This document shows, piece by piece, positions 44,966 to 59,560 of a DNA stretch of 64,000 bases. The translations under genes and the position numbers were made by a program. Under the pieces are notes generated by a model. That model did not search any database, was not told where the DNA came from, and saw only the letters and a list, made by a program, of their open reading frames with translations. The DNA is taken from NCBI GenBank assembly GCA_022496805.1, contig CM040085.1, positions 34,563,811-34,627,810 on the forward strand, read 5' to 3'. The stretch's first letter is position 1, and every line of letters starts with the position of its first letter. Source of the DNA: Pohlia nutans. Lineage: Eukaryota; Streptophyta; Bryopsida; Bryales; Mniaceae.

Positions 44966-47527
44966 TTAAGAATGTTATGGTATCATTGTCGTACTTTCAT
45001 TGGTGGCTTGGATTTTTGTTTTAAACTTACATACTTTGTAATGTTGTCAAAAGCTAAAAGAGGAATTGAATGTATGAACGTGCATGGAATATTGATTTCA
45101 TAATTTGCATTAGTCAACACCACTATCTACAAGTAGTTACAATTACTCGTGGCACATGACCCTGAAGATATGTTTTGATGCAAAGAAGGACCAAAAATGC
45201 TCCACTGGGTTTTTTCCATTTGCATATGCATTCTATAACACTATAATCAACCAATATGATCCAATTTGTGTAGAACAATTAAAATGCAAACACAATAAGG
45301 AAATAGTCAACTGTAGAAGTAACTATCATTTATGGTCTCTTTGTGCCCAAATTTCCGTTCACCAAAGTTTAGTACAAACATCTTATAATCTTTCCAATAT
45401 TTTATTATATTTTACACTAGCTCAAGTTTAGATAGAGGCATAAATTGTGTAAGAAAAATATGAGATTTTTCAATCAAATTTTACATTCCCTATAACTTGA
45501 CAAAGGACTCGAGTATGAAGTTGCTTTCGACAAAACCATTGGATTGAAAAAGAAACATATGTCTTGTAAGGTTCTATGACACCACATTGAGGTTATGCAA
45601 GTGTCGAATATATATATACTCAAAATCTATGATGAATTTGAAATACATTTGCAAGTTATAGACACTGTTTTTTTAGATAGAAAAATAAAGTTAATCAAAG
45701 TTCATTTAACTATTTCCACCCATTTTGGATGCATGCACCCAATGGAAATGAAGCCTTCTTTCAAGTGTTTGACTTTGGAAAAATGCATCCAATAGAAAAT
45801 AACAAGTAACAACATTGAAACTTGTGTAAGAAAAAGTTTGGCCCCTTGTTTGAGCCAAAATTGCAAAGGTCGTACCAAAACCCCAAAAACAAGCACAAAG
45901 TTAGAAAAGAAGTCAAGTACAATTTAGTAAAGAATTGGCATGTATTCAAGTGATGGTAAAAAAAGGATTATACACCATGAATTTTTAAAGATTTATCAAC
46001 TATCTACAATACATGCAAATATCTAAGTTATAATCGAAAATCTCCAATCATGAGTTATAATCATTTATACATGACAATGTTTGAGTTTGATAATAAAATA
46101 CATTTAAATATTTTGCAAAAGAAGAAAGTTATATGTGCCACTTGAAATGGGCTATTGATGAAAAATATGATGAGCAAAGAGACTATTGGTCATACCTCTC
46201 ACAGTTAGGTTTGCTATGCTATTCATAAAATGGAAAGAGATCAAAGAAAATTAGAAAGTAGGATACCTACACCAAATACCATTACTGGAATGGATGGAAC
46301 AACTATATTCAACATGGATGATGTAATATCAAAGTGTTGTCCGATCGCTTATGAGGTTATTGCACCAATTGTTGCAATTATTGTAAGTCATAGAATTAGT
46401 GTGAGACCTTACACCAATCCTCACACCTATTTCAGTACATACATATCAAATGTACATTATTGTAAGAATTATCAAATTATACTCTCAATTACTGTGACTC
46501 ACACTTTTGTTCTAAATGCCACAATTACTATGAGAATATTGAATTATTGTGACTCACAATAATGGCAATAACCGGTAAAGTTACCTAATAATTACCTTCA
46601 CCTCAGATGCCTATATATTTTCTCCCTAGCTTCTCACGACATTTTCCCTCCAATTTTATTGTAGACCAAGGTAATCCTAGTAAGTTTTTTTGCCTTTTAT
46701 TGGTACAACTTTCAATTAGAAATGTAGTTTTTAAATTAATTGAAAACATTAGTAGAAAATATTGTACTTGACTCCAAGGAATAGTATTAGAGCATGGTGC
46801 TTATGTCCCATATAGGCTATAAACCAATATCAATATGAGCCTTGGACACCACTATTCCATGGTGCCCAAACCGGACCACCCTTTCTACTAGTATATAAAT
46901 TTTAAAGAGTACACACTATTCTTCCTACTATGCAACAATGTAGGGTAAATTACACTTTGACTTGTACTACACTACTTTAAAAAAGTTAGTGTACCCAAAT
47001 TTTTTTCACGCGGCATAGTAAAAGAAAAGAAAAACAAAAAAAACGAGGGTTGTACCAAATGTTGAGGGACCAATGGTCATGAACCTTCTCTTTACCCCTA
47101 AGAGGAAGTCCAGGTTTCCACCCCCATTTTCTTTTTAAAATTCTAATTCAAATTTTGTTTTGGTGGCTTTCTCTAGAATTCACAAACCATATGCAGAATG
47201 TGTGCACCTGCATATGGAAAGGGACATGGAATAGTTATGTCGGCAGAAATTGAGCGTTAGGGGTTTGGGGGTTAACCTCACTTGCATGATGTTGGGGGAT
47301 GACAATGACTAGCGGGTGAATATCCAGCTGGCACGTTGGGTATAATGGTTTTGTATTGGAACATCAATTGGGGAGTTGGGGCCCTTGCGTCATAAATGTT
47401 GCTTTGCACTTAGCTCACCGTTTCGGTTTTTGTTCTTGCATGCCAAGCCTATCAGGAGCAAACAAAGCAACCAATTTGCAGTTGGGTGGTCACGTCAAAA
47501 AACACAGCTCATGCTTGGGTTGGGTCT
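44966..47527. other. Intergenic, nothing assigned
   Basis: Frames of 60-110 codons (for example 46230-46562) lack recognisable motifs and splice context. A weak TTTACCCCTAAG ... GTTAGGGGTTTGGGGGTTAA pair at 47091-47274 might be another small TTAACCC element, but I do not call it. Confidence 0.45.
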
Positions 47528-48693
47528 TTAACCCTTTTGTGCTCATCTAACTGCTGAGTTGTCACCTGGTCACTGTAAATCGGAGTAATTCTGAACCCCT
47601 GAAGAACCGGTCAAGGTGGAAGTACCTGAGGATATACCAAGTGCGTCACAAATTTTTGAAGGAAAGATATATTTGAGTGGAGTTGAATCCAAGTGAAATC
47701 ATATTTTTCCGATAAATTTTGTAAATTTTATGAATTTTCAAAGTGGTCTAAACTGGAAATACAAAATTGTCTTTGGGTGGGCGTCATGAGTATCCAAAAA
47801 ATGATCTATAATCATTAAATTTTAGCCTATAGTTGACAAAGAAGTTTCCTTAAACCACCCGTTTACACCCATTTCCATCCATTTACACTCAAGGAATCTA
47901 CTTGATTGCCATGCTAAACTGCTTCCTTCATTGTGGTAATTGCTTCATCATCACTTTGTGATCTCATTTTCATTATCTAAAATTGTGTAGTATGTAAAAC
48001 TGCTCTATTTACAATTTTACATCCAATTGCACTTATCACTTATTGCATTTAGTGTTCACTTGTAATTAGGTGGAATTGGGTCGATCCCAAGGTGGAATTC
48101 GGGGTCAATGATAGGGTGCGGGATTGGGTCTTGGGTGGTTTTGGGTATGTTCACCTTATATGGTTCCAATTTGTGCCATTCTATGAGAGTATGAGACCAA
48201 CTTGTGCAAAAATTAGATCGTAATTTGGACATGCCCATCTCCCTCATTACACTCTGATTAACATACAATTTGCATATAAAGCTTCAATAGAAATTTGCAA
48301 TCCGTATAAACTTATTCGGTCCCGGTCACAATTGAACATGTTTACCATATTAGACATACATTATTCTTATTGGGTCTTCATATGAGGCACATTTTAACCA
48401 CAAGTTTACTCTTAATATAAAAATTGTGGATGTTGTCTATGATAAAAATGACACAATTTTATGAATCTTGTTTTTGTCATCAAAAAATAAATTCACAATA
48501 CAATTTATAATCTGCAAGCTTCATTTCATTGGATTTTATAATGTTGTTGGCAAAATGTACCGGTACCATTTGAATACATTTATCTAGTTGATTATCAATC
48601 TTAATCAATTTAATAATGACAATTATAGTTGAGTGGGAAATATGAAAAAATTAGAGAATAATTACTATATTACTTTAGGCACTAAAGGGTTAA
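47528..48693. mobile_element. TTAA-type element, CCCTTTAGTGCC-like termini (1.17 kb)
   Basis: The left end is TTAACCCTTTTGTGCTCATC and the right end, reverse complemented, is TTAACCCTTTAGTGCCTAAA. The terminus matches that of the 2.6-kb element at 13825-16389. The interior is AT-rich with only short frames. The call is moderate because the left end has several mismatches. Confidence 0.4.
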
Positions 48694-49284
48694 CTTTTTT
48701 GTGCCTTGGCTATAATATAGCACTTTGGGATCCTATTTTAAATAATTTAATGGTAAAAGATAAACACTTCAAAATAGATAGTTTTCATTAAATATCCAAT
48801 TGTGAAAATCTTTTGTTAACTTATATGTTGACAACTTCATTTTTTTTTGAAAAGGTTCAACAAATCGCCTAGAACATTGTAATGTATATAGGGAAGTATA
48901 TTTCATTTGCTAGAGTTAAAGAAATGGGGACTATTGTACTTCAACTTCAACAACCTTTGATAAAAATAAAATAATATAATATATTACATCTTAATTTGGT
49001 GATCAACAATCACGCACCTTGTTACCTTTATAACAAACTATAAATCATCTTAAGCAGATTCTCACAACATTTTCTATGATTTCCCAAAAGCAACAACATT
49101 GCTTGGTGTATGGCAATTATATAAAATGTATGAGATAATTTGTTTAGGGTGTTTATGAATTAGCATTTGCAACATCTGTAAAAATGAGCTCACTTATACA
49201 GACAATACATCACTTGAAAGTAAAGCAACAAAAGGTGGAGTGTTTATTAAACGTCTTTCTTAGGGATAAAAAATTGGTGGAAAA

Positions 49285-49466
49285 CAATGGCATGAAATGA
49301 GGCATAAAATTTTCACAAATTGTCCCCTTTCCAAACCCTTCACACATGCATGAAGCTATCTTGCCATAGAATTTTGTACTATTTTTTTTACTTGCAAAAA
49401 GTGCATGACGAATGAGAAAACAAAATTCAATTCTCTACGTCAGTCAAAAACGGTTGATTAGGGTTA
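49285..49466. mobile_element. Group B-related fragment
   Basis: It contains CATGAAATGAGGCATAAAA, TTGTCCCCTTTCC, CACATGCATGAAGCTA and AAAAAGTGCATGACGAATGA in the group B order and ends GATTAGGGTTAA. Only the right third of the element is present. Confidence 0.6.
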
Positions 49467-50854
49467 AAGAACATACTAAGCCTCACTGGCTTACTTTTTT
49501 GGGGGGAGAATCTTGCTCAGAACTTCTACTCCGTTGAACCAAATGGAGTTTCTTAAATGCCAAAAACAGACATATTTGAACGATCTATGCTTCTTTAGTA
49601 TATAACCAAAGTAAATTAAAAGGAGAATCATGCTTAAAAAAAGGTTTTGGGAGTGGGTAAAGGATTAAGACCTTACTTGCACAGGGCCACTTGGTTTGCT
49701 TCTTTGCGATATTTATCCAATGTCAACCACAACTCCTTCACAGATGGAACTCCTTGGGGATTGGAACACTGGGCATAATACTCATCACAACAAATTGACT
49801 GCAGACGGGCCTCGATCGCAACTCCTGATTTTGACGGCATGCCTAAATGGGCGACTCGGACATACATATATTTTCAATCAATCCTGTAGATTCAATGAAC
49901 CAGTGAAAGACGTTGTAACTTGTAAGCAACCCAGGCATCTACTAACCCAAGCACTTGATATGCAATCCTCCAGCATTTGAACCATTCCAACCTCTTTGTC
50001 TTTACTCCTGCACAAATCGACGACAATACACCTCTCCCTGCAATTACTGTGGGCAGGAAATTAGTGTGAAATATCTTCACAGTCCAAAGATTCTCACCTT
50101 CTAAAATGTAAATCCCTTTGGAATTGGCGTAATTGCATTGAAAAAGGTGTAGTCATGAGAATTGGATGTAAGGGATCTTATTACGCTACACAACGTAAAA
50201 CAACTTCCTCATGGATCGCAAATCTCGAGATAAAACTCTTGATTCACACGGCAATGGTTAAAAGCAAGGTTTTGTTTTGAAATCATGGCACAATCACAGT
50301 GGTTTAAATATGGAGGGACCACCTTCCATTGCCTCATGGTGTGTTGCTACGGTGCAAAAAAAGAAGAGGAAAAAAGACCACCATGGTTAAAAGTAATGAG
50401 AGTTTTGTGTGTATGAAAATCTTTCATATATTACCCTCATTGTTAATTTATTCACTTTGCAACAAATATTTATTATTTTGAAATAAATCTTTCGACATAT
50501 GACAAATTCAAAAATATTTTTCAAGATTTTTTCATTGTACTATCCAAAAACTCCCAACAAATTTGGCATTTCTTTTAAATAATTTTTAATTGTTTTTAAC
50601 AAATTTAGTATGTGAATATGGTACATGAAAACATTCTATACCAATGCTAAGTTGCATCCTTTTCCATTACATGCTACAATTCTTTGAAATAATGGATTCC
50701 AAAATACAACTATTATTCTTAACATATCTTTTAATTTCAATATTTTACTAAGCGTTAAAACTTTCTACACTTTTGAATCATTTCTTGGTCCCTACCCTTA
50801 GGATAGAGAAAATATATTAAATCTTGAGTTTATAAGAAATGTACATATGAATGT
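49467..50854. other. Intergenic, nothing assigned
   Basis: Overlapping frames on both strands at 49673-50080 are short and lack recognisable motifs. No repeat was identified. Confidence 0.4.
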
Positions 50855-51030
50855 TGATCCCAAAATGACTACAAGGCCCAAATTTGGCATCACATTTCTT
50901 AGTAGTTTTGAGTAGAGAATGTTCTTTATTAATTTTAGCCCATTTAAATTATATTTTACATACTATGAAATGTCATTAATCAAAGTGGTCATTAGCAAAC
51001 CATGAAATGTCCTTGGTCTTTTAGGAGTTA
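50855..51030. mobile_element. Degraded short group A element
   Basis: It contains AGGCCCAAATTTGGCATCAC, TTTTGAGTAGA and TGTCCTTGGTCTTTTAGGAGTTA, aligning with 27574-27813 in the same orientation with deletions and a decayed right terminus. Confidence 0.5.
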
Positions 51031-53829
51031 TATCCAAACCTCTTTAATTTTATCACTTGAGGTCCCAAATTTTTTGCTATAATAGTTTGAATGTATAACA
51101 AGTCTTCCGTTATGACATGAATGGTAGTGGAACAAGAGGAAATGATATCCTAGAATGTCATTTTAGAGAAGTTAATATTGGTAGTGAAGAGGCTCAAGTG
51201 TAAAGCAATGTTGTGTGGGTATATAGAGGTTTACTTGGATATATCAACATCAATATAAATACAATACTATAGAACCTACCTGATTTATATAAGAATATAT
51301 AGTACTAGTCAAATAGGCAAACAATTTAATATCCTAATCAATACTTGAATCAATGTCATATTGATAGTTAGGTAATTTCTACTTATGTATTTTAGTTTTG
51401 CATGGTATATAGACCTAAATGGTGTAAAAACGAAGGGCCAATCTCTTTAGATATTTATTTCCAACTAGAATCAAAAAAATGTAGAAAAATCATTATATAG
51501 GTTCAATTGATAGCAAACAAAATGCGATATCTACACAACACTAGTGTAAAGTAGTAACATGATGATAGTTTACTAATCCTTGCCAAATAAATTGTGCAAA
51601 TTGCTTATGGTTTCAATGTGAGTGCTGAAAATTGACATGATTCCTACCAATTCAAATATCACAAAGTATGATCTCTGTAAGGAGAATTCTTTTTGCATAA
51701 TTGGATGAAACTTCGAAAAGAGAATTCACCAAAGAAGACATGCCACCAAATCGCCAATGATGTATGATTTATAAGGTAGACGATTTGGTTGCGGCTAGCT
51801 TATGAAATAAGGAGATTGTAAAATCCAAATCTCATTGCGAGTATAGATAGACCCAAAAACGGAAGAGGGTGGTTTTTTTCTTGACGAATGTCACAAATAA
51901 AATGTGATGTGTGAAAAGAATGGAAGATTTTTTCACGCCACACATTCACAGTTAGAACCTCATGCCGTAATCTCTAGTTGAGGCCCACCTCTTTTTGTGT
52001 TCTTCTTCAATCTCATCCTTTGGACCAATTAAACTTGAAATTTAAAGGAAATGCAATGTTCCAACTAGTGACAACCAAAATAGTGATTAAGTTGATGACT
52101 TTTCACTCACAAAATCACTACAAGAGGCGATGTGGCTTTAACATCTCCAAAATTTTGAAAGTAAAGTTCACAATCAATGGTAAGATGGTCCACGTTCAAA
52201 TTCTCTTTGAGCCTTCAAATAAGAGATATTTGGTGAAGCCAACATCTCCTATAAAAGCTACCTCGGGGAGGTCACTCATTGTATCTTTTAAGTATCAGGT
52301 GGAAAAAAGGGTGTTTAAAAGTACCTTAAAGAATAAAAGTAATTCTCACTATAATAAGTAACATTTCAAGAATATTCTCATTTTTATTCTTCTAATCAAA
52401 TTCAAGCATCCTATATTAATGTAATTCAGTTATAAAAATTACCTTCAAAGATTTATTTGGATCCTATCTTCTTTTTGTACATCAGAGTTATTCCAAAAAT
52501 TGAGCAAAAAATTCCACTAGAGGAAAGACAAAGCAGAACTGGATTTTTAGCTTGAAAAATGGCAAAAACGAGTTTTGGCTCCTTCAATTTCGACCAACAA
52601 CAACGCTCTGCATTATCAGAGAGATTTGAACCTTGAAATTATTTACAGAACAAAAACTCTGGTCAAGAGACAAGCTACCCAACTTTGACTTTACGGATAA
52701 TTCTATTGTTACGTAATATTTGGAAGTGACCTCCCCAAGAAAGCTACTTTTTCTTGTACAGTTAACAAATCGTCATGATGAATGATATCTTACTTTTTGC
52801 TTTCGCACACTAGAAGACTTACGATTAGTTGGAAAATATGTTTAGTGGGTTGTACAAGTGGGGTGAACAAATGACCCACCCTTTGAATCGAACACCAAAT
52901 TATTATTTTTTGGTGTTGATGAAGTTTTGTTGCACTGCTGGAGATGCCCGCATGCGACGTTGATGAATTTCCACATACCCGAGGCCAGGGAGGCCGGGAC
53001 GCTGGGACCCCGAGGCCGGGTGAGGCTCGTACGTACAAAGCGGAAGCCACTTGGACCCGTACTACTATTGAATCATGATTGAGTTCCAATGCATCTGCTG
53101 GCAGTTGCTTTCTAGATTGAGAATATATATTTGTCTTTGCTGTATAGTACATTTGTACATAATTGGATGAGATGGCAGCCTTTAAAGTGGGAAAGCTCAC
53201 ATTTAACATGCCTCTATAAAAATTGTAAAGTACTAACAGTGTACTCTCTGGTTGTAACCAAAGCCAAGATGGTTTTAAAAATAAAAATAAAAAAGCCAAG
53301 ATGCCTTGCCACAAATTTGAGCATAGAAAAAACGGCAGAGTTTTTTTAAACAATTTCCTCAAAAACCATGGCTACACATGATTTCTAAATGTATCGATAT
53401 TATATAGCCACGATTTGACCGAAAACATGTGAAATTCCTAACCTAAATTGAAGGCTACATTTTCAGTTATAATTGTGAGCTCGTTTTGTTGGCGCATGCA
53501 GTGTTTTGGTGTCTCTTCCAAGCAAGTCAGAGAAAATCTGGCTGCTGATTTCCATCTTTTTTCCTTTAAAAAAGTTGAATGGGATGGCTTAACCTCCTGA
53601 GTTTCATAACTACGTTTCACCAAAAACCACTCCAAAATTGTCATTTTCAATGCAAAGAGTCAACATTGAAAAATAATTAGGTATTTTTTTTTCATATTAA
53701 ATTATTAAATCTTATACTAAACTAGCATGAGAATGTGCAAATAAATATTTAAACTCTAGTAAAAAGGGTGGTCTTTGGGCACCCCTTGATGCTTAAAGAC
53801 CACCATTTCTACCAATGATTGAAGTGAAT
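51031..53829. other. Intergenic; holds an unassigned 190-codon minus-strand frame at 52790-53362
   Basis: The frame at 52790-53362 is the longest uninterrupted one outside ISE2 exons. It has a hydrophobic start, a short GC-rich middle (about 52940-53050) and no recognisable domain. No splice partners or family features were found, so I do not call it a gene. A 127-codon plus-strand frame at 51978-52361 is likewise unassigned. Confidence 0.35.
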
Positions 53830-53872
53830 TTTATTAATAATAATAATAATAATAAAATTATTATATTATTAT
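53830..53872. repeat. TAA/ATT microsatellite
   Basis: A run of (TAA)n followed by ATTATTATATTATTATT. Just upstream (53766-53806) is a small palindrome with arms GGTGGTCTTT and AAAGACCACC. Confidence 0.85.
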
Positions 53873-55906
53873 TCACCTTGTTTAAGTAGGTCGGTAGAAT
53901 TTGTATCTGATCAACTTAAAATTATAAGTTAACTCTGGTTATTTTAAGTCCAAGGAAAGCTGTGTACAATGGTATTTCTTTTGCTTATTCAGTCTTGTGA
54001 TTCAGCAAGTTAGTTAGATGTTGATGTCCATAGTGACTTGGCGCTGACGCAGGTTTCCATATTCACAGCAAAGGAGGGTTGTTGGAGAACAACTTCGTTT
54101 TTTCTTGCAAAACTTTGAAGTTCACACAGGGTAGGGGAAAATAAATAAATAAATTGATTAATTTAAAAAAAAGAAAAAATTACCATACTTATAAAGCTTG
54201 TAATTTTCTCAAACAATCTCTGATGACTTTCATCCAAGTTACCTTTGCAAGCCTATTAAATTCCCTACCAATTACAATGCATCTCTTATGATGGGCAAAT
54301 GCTGATAATATTGGAGAGGACTCCAACTATGAATATGTCAAATTTGTTAGGTAGATTTTATGCTTGAAATGGTCCTCTCATGTACACAAGGTTTCTTTTT
54401 TTTCTTTTTTTCTTTTTTTTTTTTTTAATAATTTTTTTAACTCAATTTTTTAAAATTCACAAAAACAAAAGGTGTGCACGTAAGGTGTACAGTACATGGT
54501 TTGCTACAACGTTCTCACCATTGGAATTGGCATGTTTCAATTCCAAGTTAGATTTATTAATAGTTTAGTTTTTCTTTTCATCTTGTACCTCTTTTAACAT
54601 AATAATGCTTAAAAATAAATAAAAATCAAGTTTTCTTTTCTAAAAAAAATTCCTTAGATTTTCAACTCAATTTTCTACAACAACTATCATATTTTTCAGT
54701 TTGTAAAACACACACATTTTTCTTAAAAAGTTTCAACTTTGAAACTTTGCCTATGTATATGATTGGAAGAAATAAGATCTTAAAGATGCCAAAGAACAAT
54801 AAAGGTTCCAAGTTTGTGTAGTCCACCTTGTTTTCAAGATGTCCCTGTTTTTGGAGATTATTATTATTATTTTTAATGAAAGAATTTTTAGATTTTAATT
54901 CCTAAGAGATAACATTACAAATCAAGCTCTTCAATATTGACACAATTTATGTGTATAATGGCCTTTTGGACAGTAAGCCAAGTTGGATGATTATAAAAAA
55001 AAATCACAATTGTAAATAGATAGTACATGATCCCTCCAATTTTTATCAGATTCTTCTAATTGTTATATAATCATGCCAAAAATTTAAAATATGGGTGAAT
55101 GGTGCTTAAAAAGATGTCTTTGTAGGTTTATGTCATTGCACAAGGAGCCCCATGAGAAGAGATAATTCATTTTGCAAGCAAATTATGTTGTTGCTCACCA
55201 ACAAAGTTGATAACAACCTCCATTGATATCAACACTTTTGACAAATGCAACAATTTACTAAAAAGGTATGTATATAAGAATCTTGAAACTTGAACTGTTT
55301 ACAATACTTTAAACATGTAAGAAAACAAGTACCGCATCATTCTCTAAGTATGGCATTCACACACTTGCAGTACATCCAAAGTATCACAATATTCTATATT
55401 ATTCTTCTCCACACCCTTGAAGGACATGCAAAATACCACATCATTCTGACACGCTTGAAGCACATACAAAGTAGCACAATATTCTATATAACTATATAAT
55501 TCTTCTACTACTCATTGATTGTTTTGTATTGAATGCACCTTACAATACAAGAATATAGTCAATCAAAGAGGCACAACTTCCATATACATCCTCTTTTAAA
55601 ATATGTAATTTAAAATAAAAATAAAAATGTGTTACAATAATATCGCCGATTTTGTAGTTCGTACTTAGCTTCAATACTTTATAAAACATACCATAGTCTT
55701 GGATGCAAGCATTTCTACTTATATATTATGCTGACTTGTGTGTTTAGGAGTTTTAATTGAATCGCATTGTCAAATGAAAGAAGGATCACAATGCACTTTA
55801 GCATGCACATATGAATAAATCATGAATTTTCAAAAGTAATGAACATAGATGCATCAGAAATTGACATTAGACTTGATTATTAAATGGTATACATGCTCAC
55901 AATCTC

Positions 55907-55908
<2 letters not shown>
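53873..55908. other. Intergenic, AT-rich, nothing assigned
   Basis: Includes a T/C-rich tract at 54391-54427 and a stretch (54560-54780) resembling 17280-17400. No gene was recognised. Confidence 0.45.

Positions 55909-55937
<29 letters not shown>
55909..55937 (+). repeat. G29 homopolymer
   Basis: Twenty-nine consecutive G on the plus strand, preceded by CTCCC. The length may be imprecise for technical reasons. Confidence 0.85.
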
Positions 55938-57869
55938 AGTTGGGTGGAGGGGAGGGCGCTCTACATTATGTTTGAGAATCACATGCATTATGACCCCTCT
56001 AAAAAAACCCCTGCATATGAGGGGTTATATGTCTAAAAACCTTTGTATATAGATCTATTCCGTCCTAAATACATGTTTAATGTAAGTATACATCAATATT
56101 TTAAGCTCTAAATATGTTTATTGTATGTATACGTAATACGACAATGTTCAAATTAATACCCCTTTTGTGCACTCACATATACTTGTACGTGTTTAGTACA
56201 GTGCACCCCGGGGCTCACAATGAATGTTTTCATTTTAGGGAAAGATGTAGCTTGATTTTAATGAAGGGTGTGATACAAGACAGTGGTGATTATAGGTGCA
56301 CTGACCTTGTATGATGCTCTCGTTCTAGTGTTTCAAAAAAGCGAATTTCATGGATGGTCTTGGTCTGATCATCATGTGCTTAAAAGACAACTTATTGCAT
56401 TTGATTGATTGATTGATTGCAATCGTCCAGTTGTAGAAGGAACCCCACAAACATACATGTGTCACAAAGAGACTCAAAGTAAGGATTTTGGAGTACCTGA
56501 ATCCGTGCAACTTCATATTCGATGGGCTTCTTGCGTGTAACTTAGGACCGTTTGTAAAGCACCATGTTCGTAATCGCCAAAAACTATGCTTTCTTGATGA
56601 ATTGGATTTTACCATGGTGGAGAAATGTGATGGACCACCTAGCTACGACAAGTCTAAGTAACTTGTAATGTATTGAAAGTGCTTGGAATAAGTTACCAAA
56701 TTGACAAGGGTCATTCAATCACTCACAATTTCCGATACAAAATAAACAAAACGACATATTTTGCACCGTACATAGTATCACATTTTGACACATGTGTATA
56801 AATTCTTTGGACATGGAATCACACTTTGACACATGTATACCAGGATGTGTATCTTGAAAATGGCTACTTTCGTCATAGACATCATATGGTAGTCGGATGA
56901 TAAAGTATTTGTTTCTCAAACATGAATCTGCATTTCGTATGTACAACAAAATGTTGTAGTAGAGGTTACCTTAACATGGTGTTGTTCCAACGTTCCAAGT
57001 TTCCTACCAAAAATGGAGCATCGGATGTGATTGCTTGTTGTATCTAATAGTGCCATTGCCTTGCTATTGATTTTTTAATTTTCTATCATAAATAATAATA
57101 ATAATAATAATAATTTTTGGAAAAGCAAACGAAAAGATCCGTTGCAAAAACACATTGAACTCCCGTTACATATAGAATGAATCGTAGGGAATAATGGACC
57201 TTACACCACACACAAATCTGCAAATATAACTCACCAATTTGCAACAAGAACATTAGTGAGAGGCTTGAGTTACCATTCCACTTGCAATCCCTTCTTCTTA
57301 CCCAACAATACCTTTCTAAAGTATTGCACATCAAAACTTCTCAAAATCTCCTTTAAGAACTGTGCTATTTAATTAGCTACCCTCAAATGTCCACATACAA
57401 CAATTCCCGCAACAATTTTGGTCTCATTGCTTATTTGGTCTATAAATATGGTACGTGCCATGGAAAATATATATATGATTATTTTCTAAGAAAAACTTTG
57501 TTCAAAAATTCATAAGTAAATCATAGGTGTTTTCGAGCAGGGGTGTATATTTTTTAAGACAACGTTTTGACATTTGGCTACTTCAATGCCTTATGATTCA
57601 AACTAAGGTAGTTAGTTTTATATATTAATAAGATTGTTAGTGAGAATGATTAAATTAAGAATGCATGTGAGTAAGTCTTGGTCCCTAATGTTGAACCTAA
57701 GCTTGGTCCTATATCATTGTGTTGTTGAATAAAGGTTTAGGAGTTTGAATTAGATTTGAGTTTTCTGTCTCAATTCCTAAATAATGTGGAGTGTTTTGGA
57801 CCTCAATGGTTCTATGCCTAAGATGCGCTTTAGGGACTTTCAAATCAATATTTGACATAGGCCAATTTA
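55938..57869. other. Intergenic, nothing assigned
   Basis: Frames of 60-100 codons occur without recognisable motifs. A (GATT)n run of about four units is at 56403-56418 and an (ATA)n run near 57089-57112. Confidence 0.45.
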
Positions 57870-57906
57870 ATAATAATAATAATAATGATAATAATAATAA
57901 TAATAA

Positions 57907-57948
<42 letters not shown>
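57870..57948. repeat. Compound microsatellite (TAA)n-(TA)n
   Basis: About 12 TAA-type triplets with one interruption run into about 18 TA dinucleotides. Confidence 0.95.
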
Positions 57949-57949
<1 letters not shown>

Positions 57950-58348
57950 TAGGTCGAGGTCTAGGTATCAGGTAATTAGTCAACCTAGTATGGCCTTAAA
58001 GCATTACCCCGATGAAACTAGTGTCATGTTGATATGTTCACGCATGTACAATGCTAAAAAAAAGTCATGGTTTAGAGTTCCATGTACAAATGCAATATTT
58101 TAATTCTAATGCAATTTCATTTATTATGTTGCTTCAATTTGTTGCATTTGGAGGAAGATAGTTGGCTCGTATTCTTCAGAGTGTTGGTTTTATTATTGAT
58201 TCACTTTCTTTGTTTCATTTGTTTCATTTCGTTTTTCCTTCCAATTGCTTGGTTCCTATGGGGGTAGTTGTTCACTACGGTCACTTAACCTTGGTGAAAT
58301 CTTGATGTAATAACAAAAAAACCTCAAACATACTACACTTCATTTATT

Positions 58349-58351
<3 letters not shown>

Positions 58352-58386
<35 letters not shown>
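58352..58386. repeat. (AAT)n microsatellite
   Basis: About 11 AAT triplets followed by TTTTTATTATAATAATTATT. The neighbouring 57949-58351 and 58387-59560 are AT-rich with nothing assigned. Confidence 0.9.
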
Positions 58387-59560
58387 TTTTATTATAATAA
58401 TTATTTTGTTGGTGAAATACAACATTGTTCGTCTTCATATCACCTATCAGCTTTATTGAAACAATTTCAAACTTTAATAAAAAGAAGTTGATACAAGAAT
58501 AATACAAGTTTCATTATGAAGCAAAGCCCTGACCAAGAGTTGAGAAATTCAAATTAATACATGTCAGAAAAAATTTGTCAGAAAAAGCATCCATTTACCT
58601 AGGGAATTGTAAAAAAGGAAATCTCTCTAAACAAATAATCTAAAATATGTTATATACTTATTGATAAAATTAGTAAATAATTAGTTGTTGCAATTTTATA
58701 TATATTAAAAATAAATTAAAAACTTTGAATAAAAAAATTCTCTTCAAGATTTATAGAACCTTTCGAACCACCTCCAAAAAAAGAGTAAAATCTATGTCTA
58801 ATCCCCTTTTGCCTCAATTAGGGTATAAAATACACTTATAAACGCCCTATTTTACCAATCTTCATATATTCATGCATATATTTTGATTCCAGCTTTTTTA
58901 GATTTTAAATTGGGGAATATTTATAGAATCCATGCTACCTTGTAGTTTTCTAAATTATTTTTTGGGGTTCTCAATTGACTGAACTATAACATTTTTAAGA
59001 ATTTCAAAAAAAGAGTTAAGAGTTAATATGCTACAAAAAGATGAGTGACCACAATGTGTCACTACCCTAAAGTTTGCTTGGTTTCATGGTAGAGGGCTCA
59101 CTTAGGTTTCATGACAATATATGAAGCTCTTTTTGTTGTTGTCTATAATGTGCCATTAATTTTCGTGTACGATGGCATTTGCAATAGCGAGCCAATACCA
59201 TAATACTTCATAGTATTGATTTTTGTATACCCATGTATTGATATCCGAATTCCAAAATGGGTTCATCAAATTATCCATATCCAAGTAACAAATGTTCATC
59301 TTCTATGACCCGATATTCATAGGGAAAAAAAAATTAATGGGCCTCAACTACTCAAAAAATTGATCAATTGTGGTTGAGTAGGAAAGTTTTTGTAAGTTGT
59401 AAGGACATGAAGGTGGTTTGACGCAAGCACCTCCTAGACAAAGGTCTCATTATTCAACGTGTAGTTGAGGATTATTCAACATGTAGTTGTAGATGTAATT
59501 TTCCAATGTATCTTGCTCCCGTCCGTTTTGGCCTTTTGGCTCTTGAGTTGTGGAGTTATT

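Noticed and set aside
47091..47274. Small TTTACCCCTAAG ... GGGGGTTAA pair
   Set aside because: The ends differ too much from each other to call an element on one example.
52790..53362. 190-codon minus-strand ORF
   Set aside because: Longest free-standing frame, but there is no recognisable domain, no conserved start context and it crosses a sharp composition change; chance or repeat-derived is more likely.
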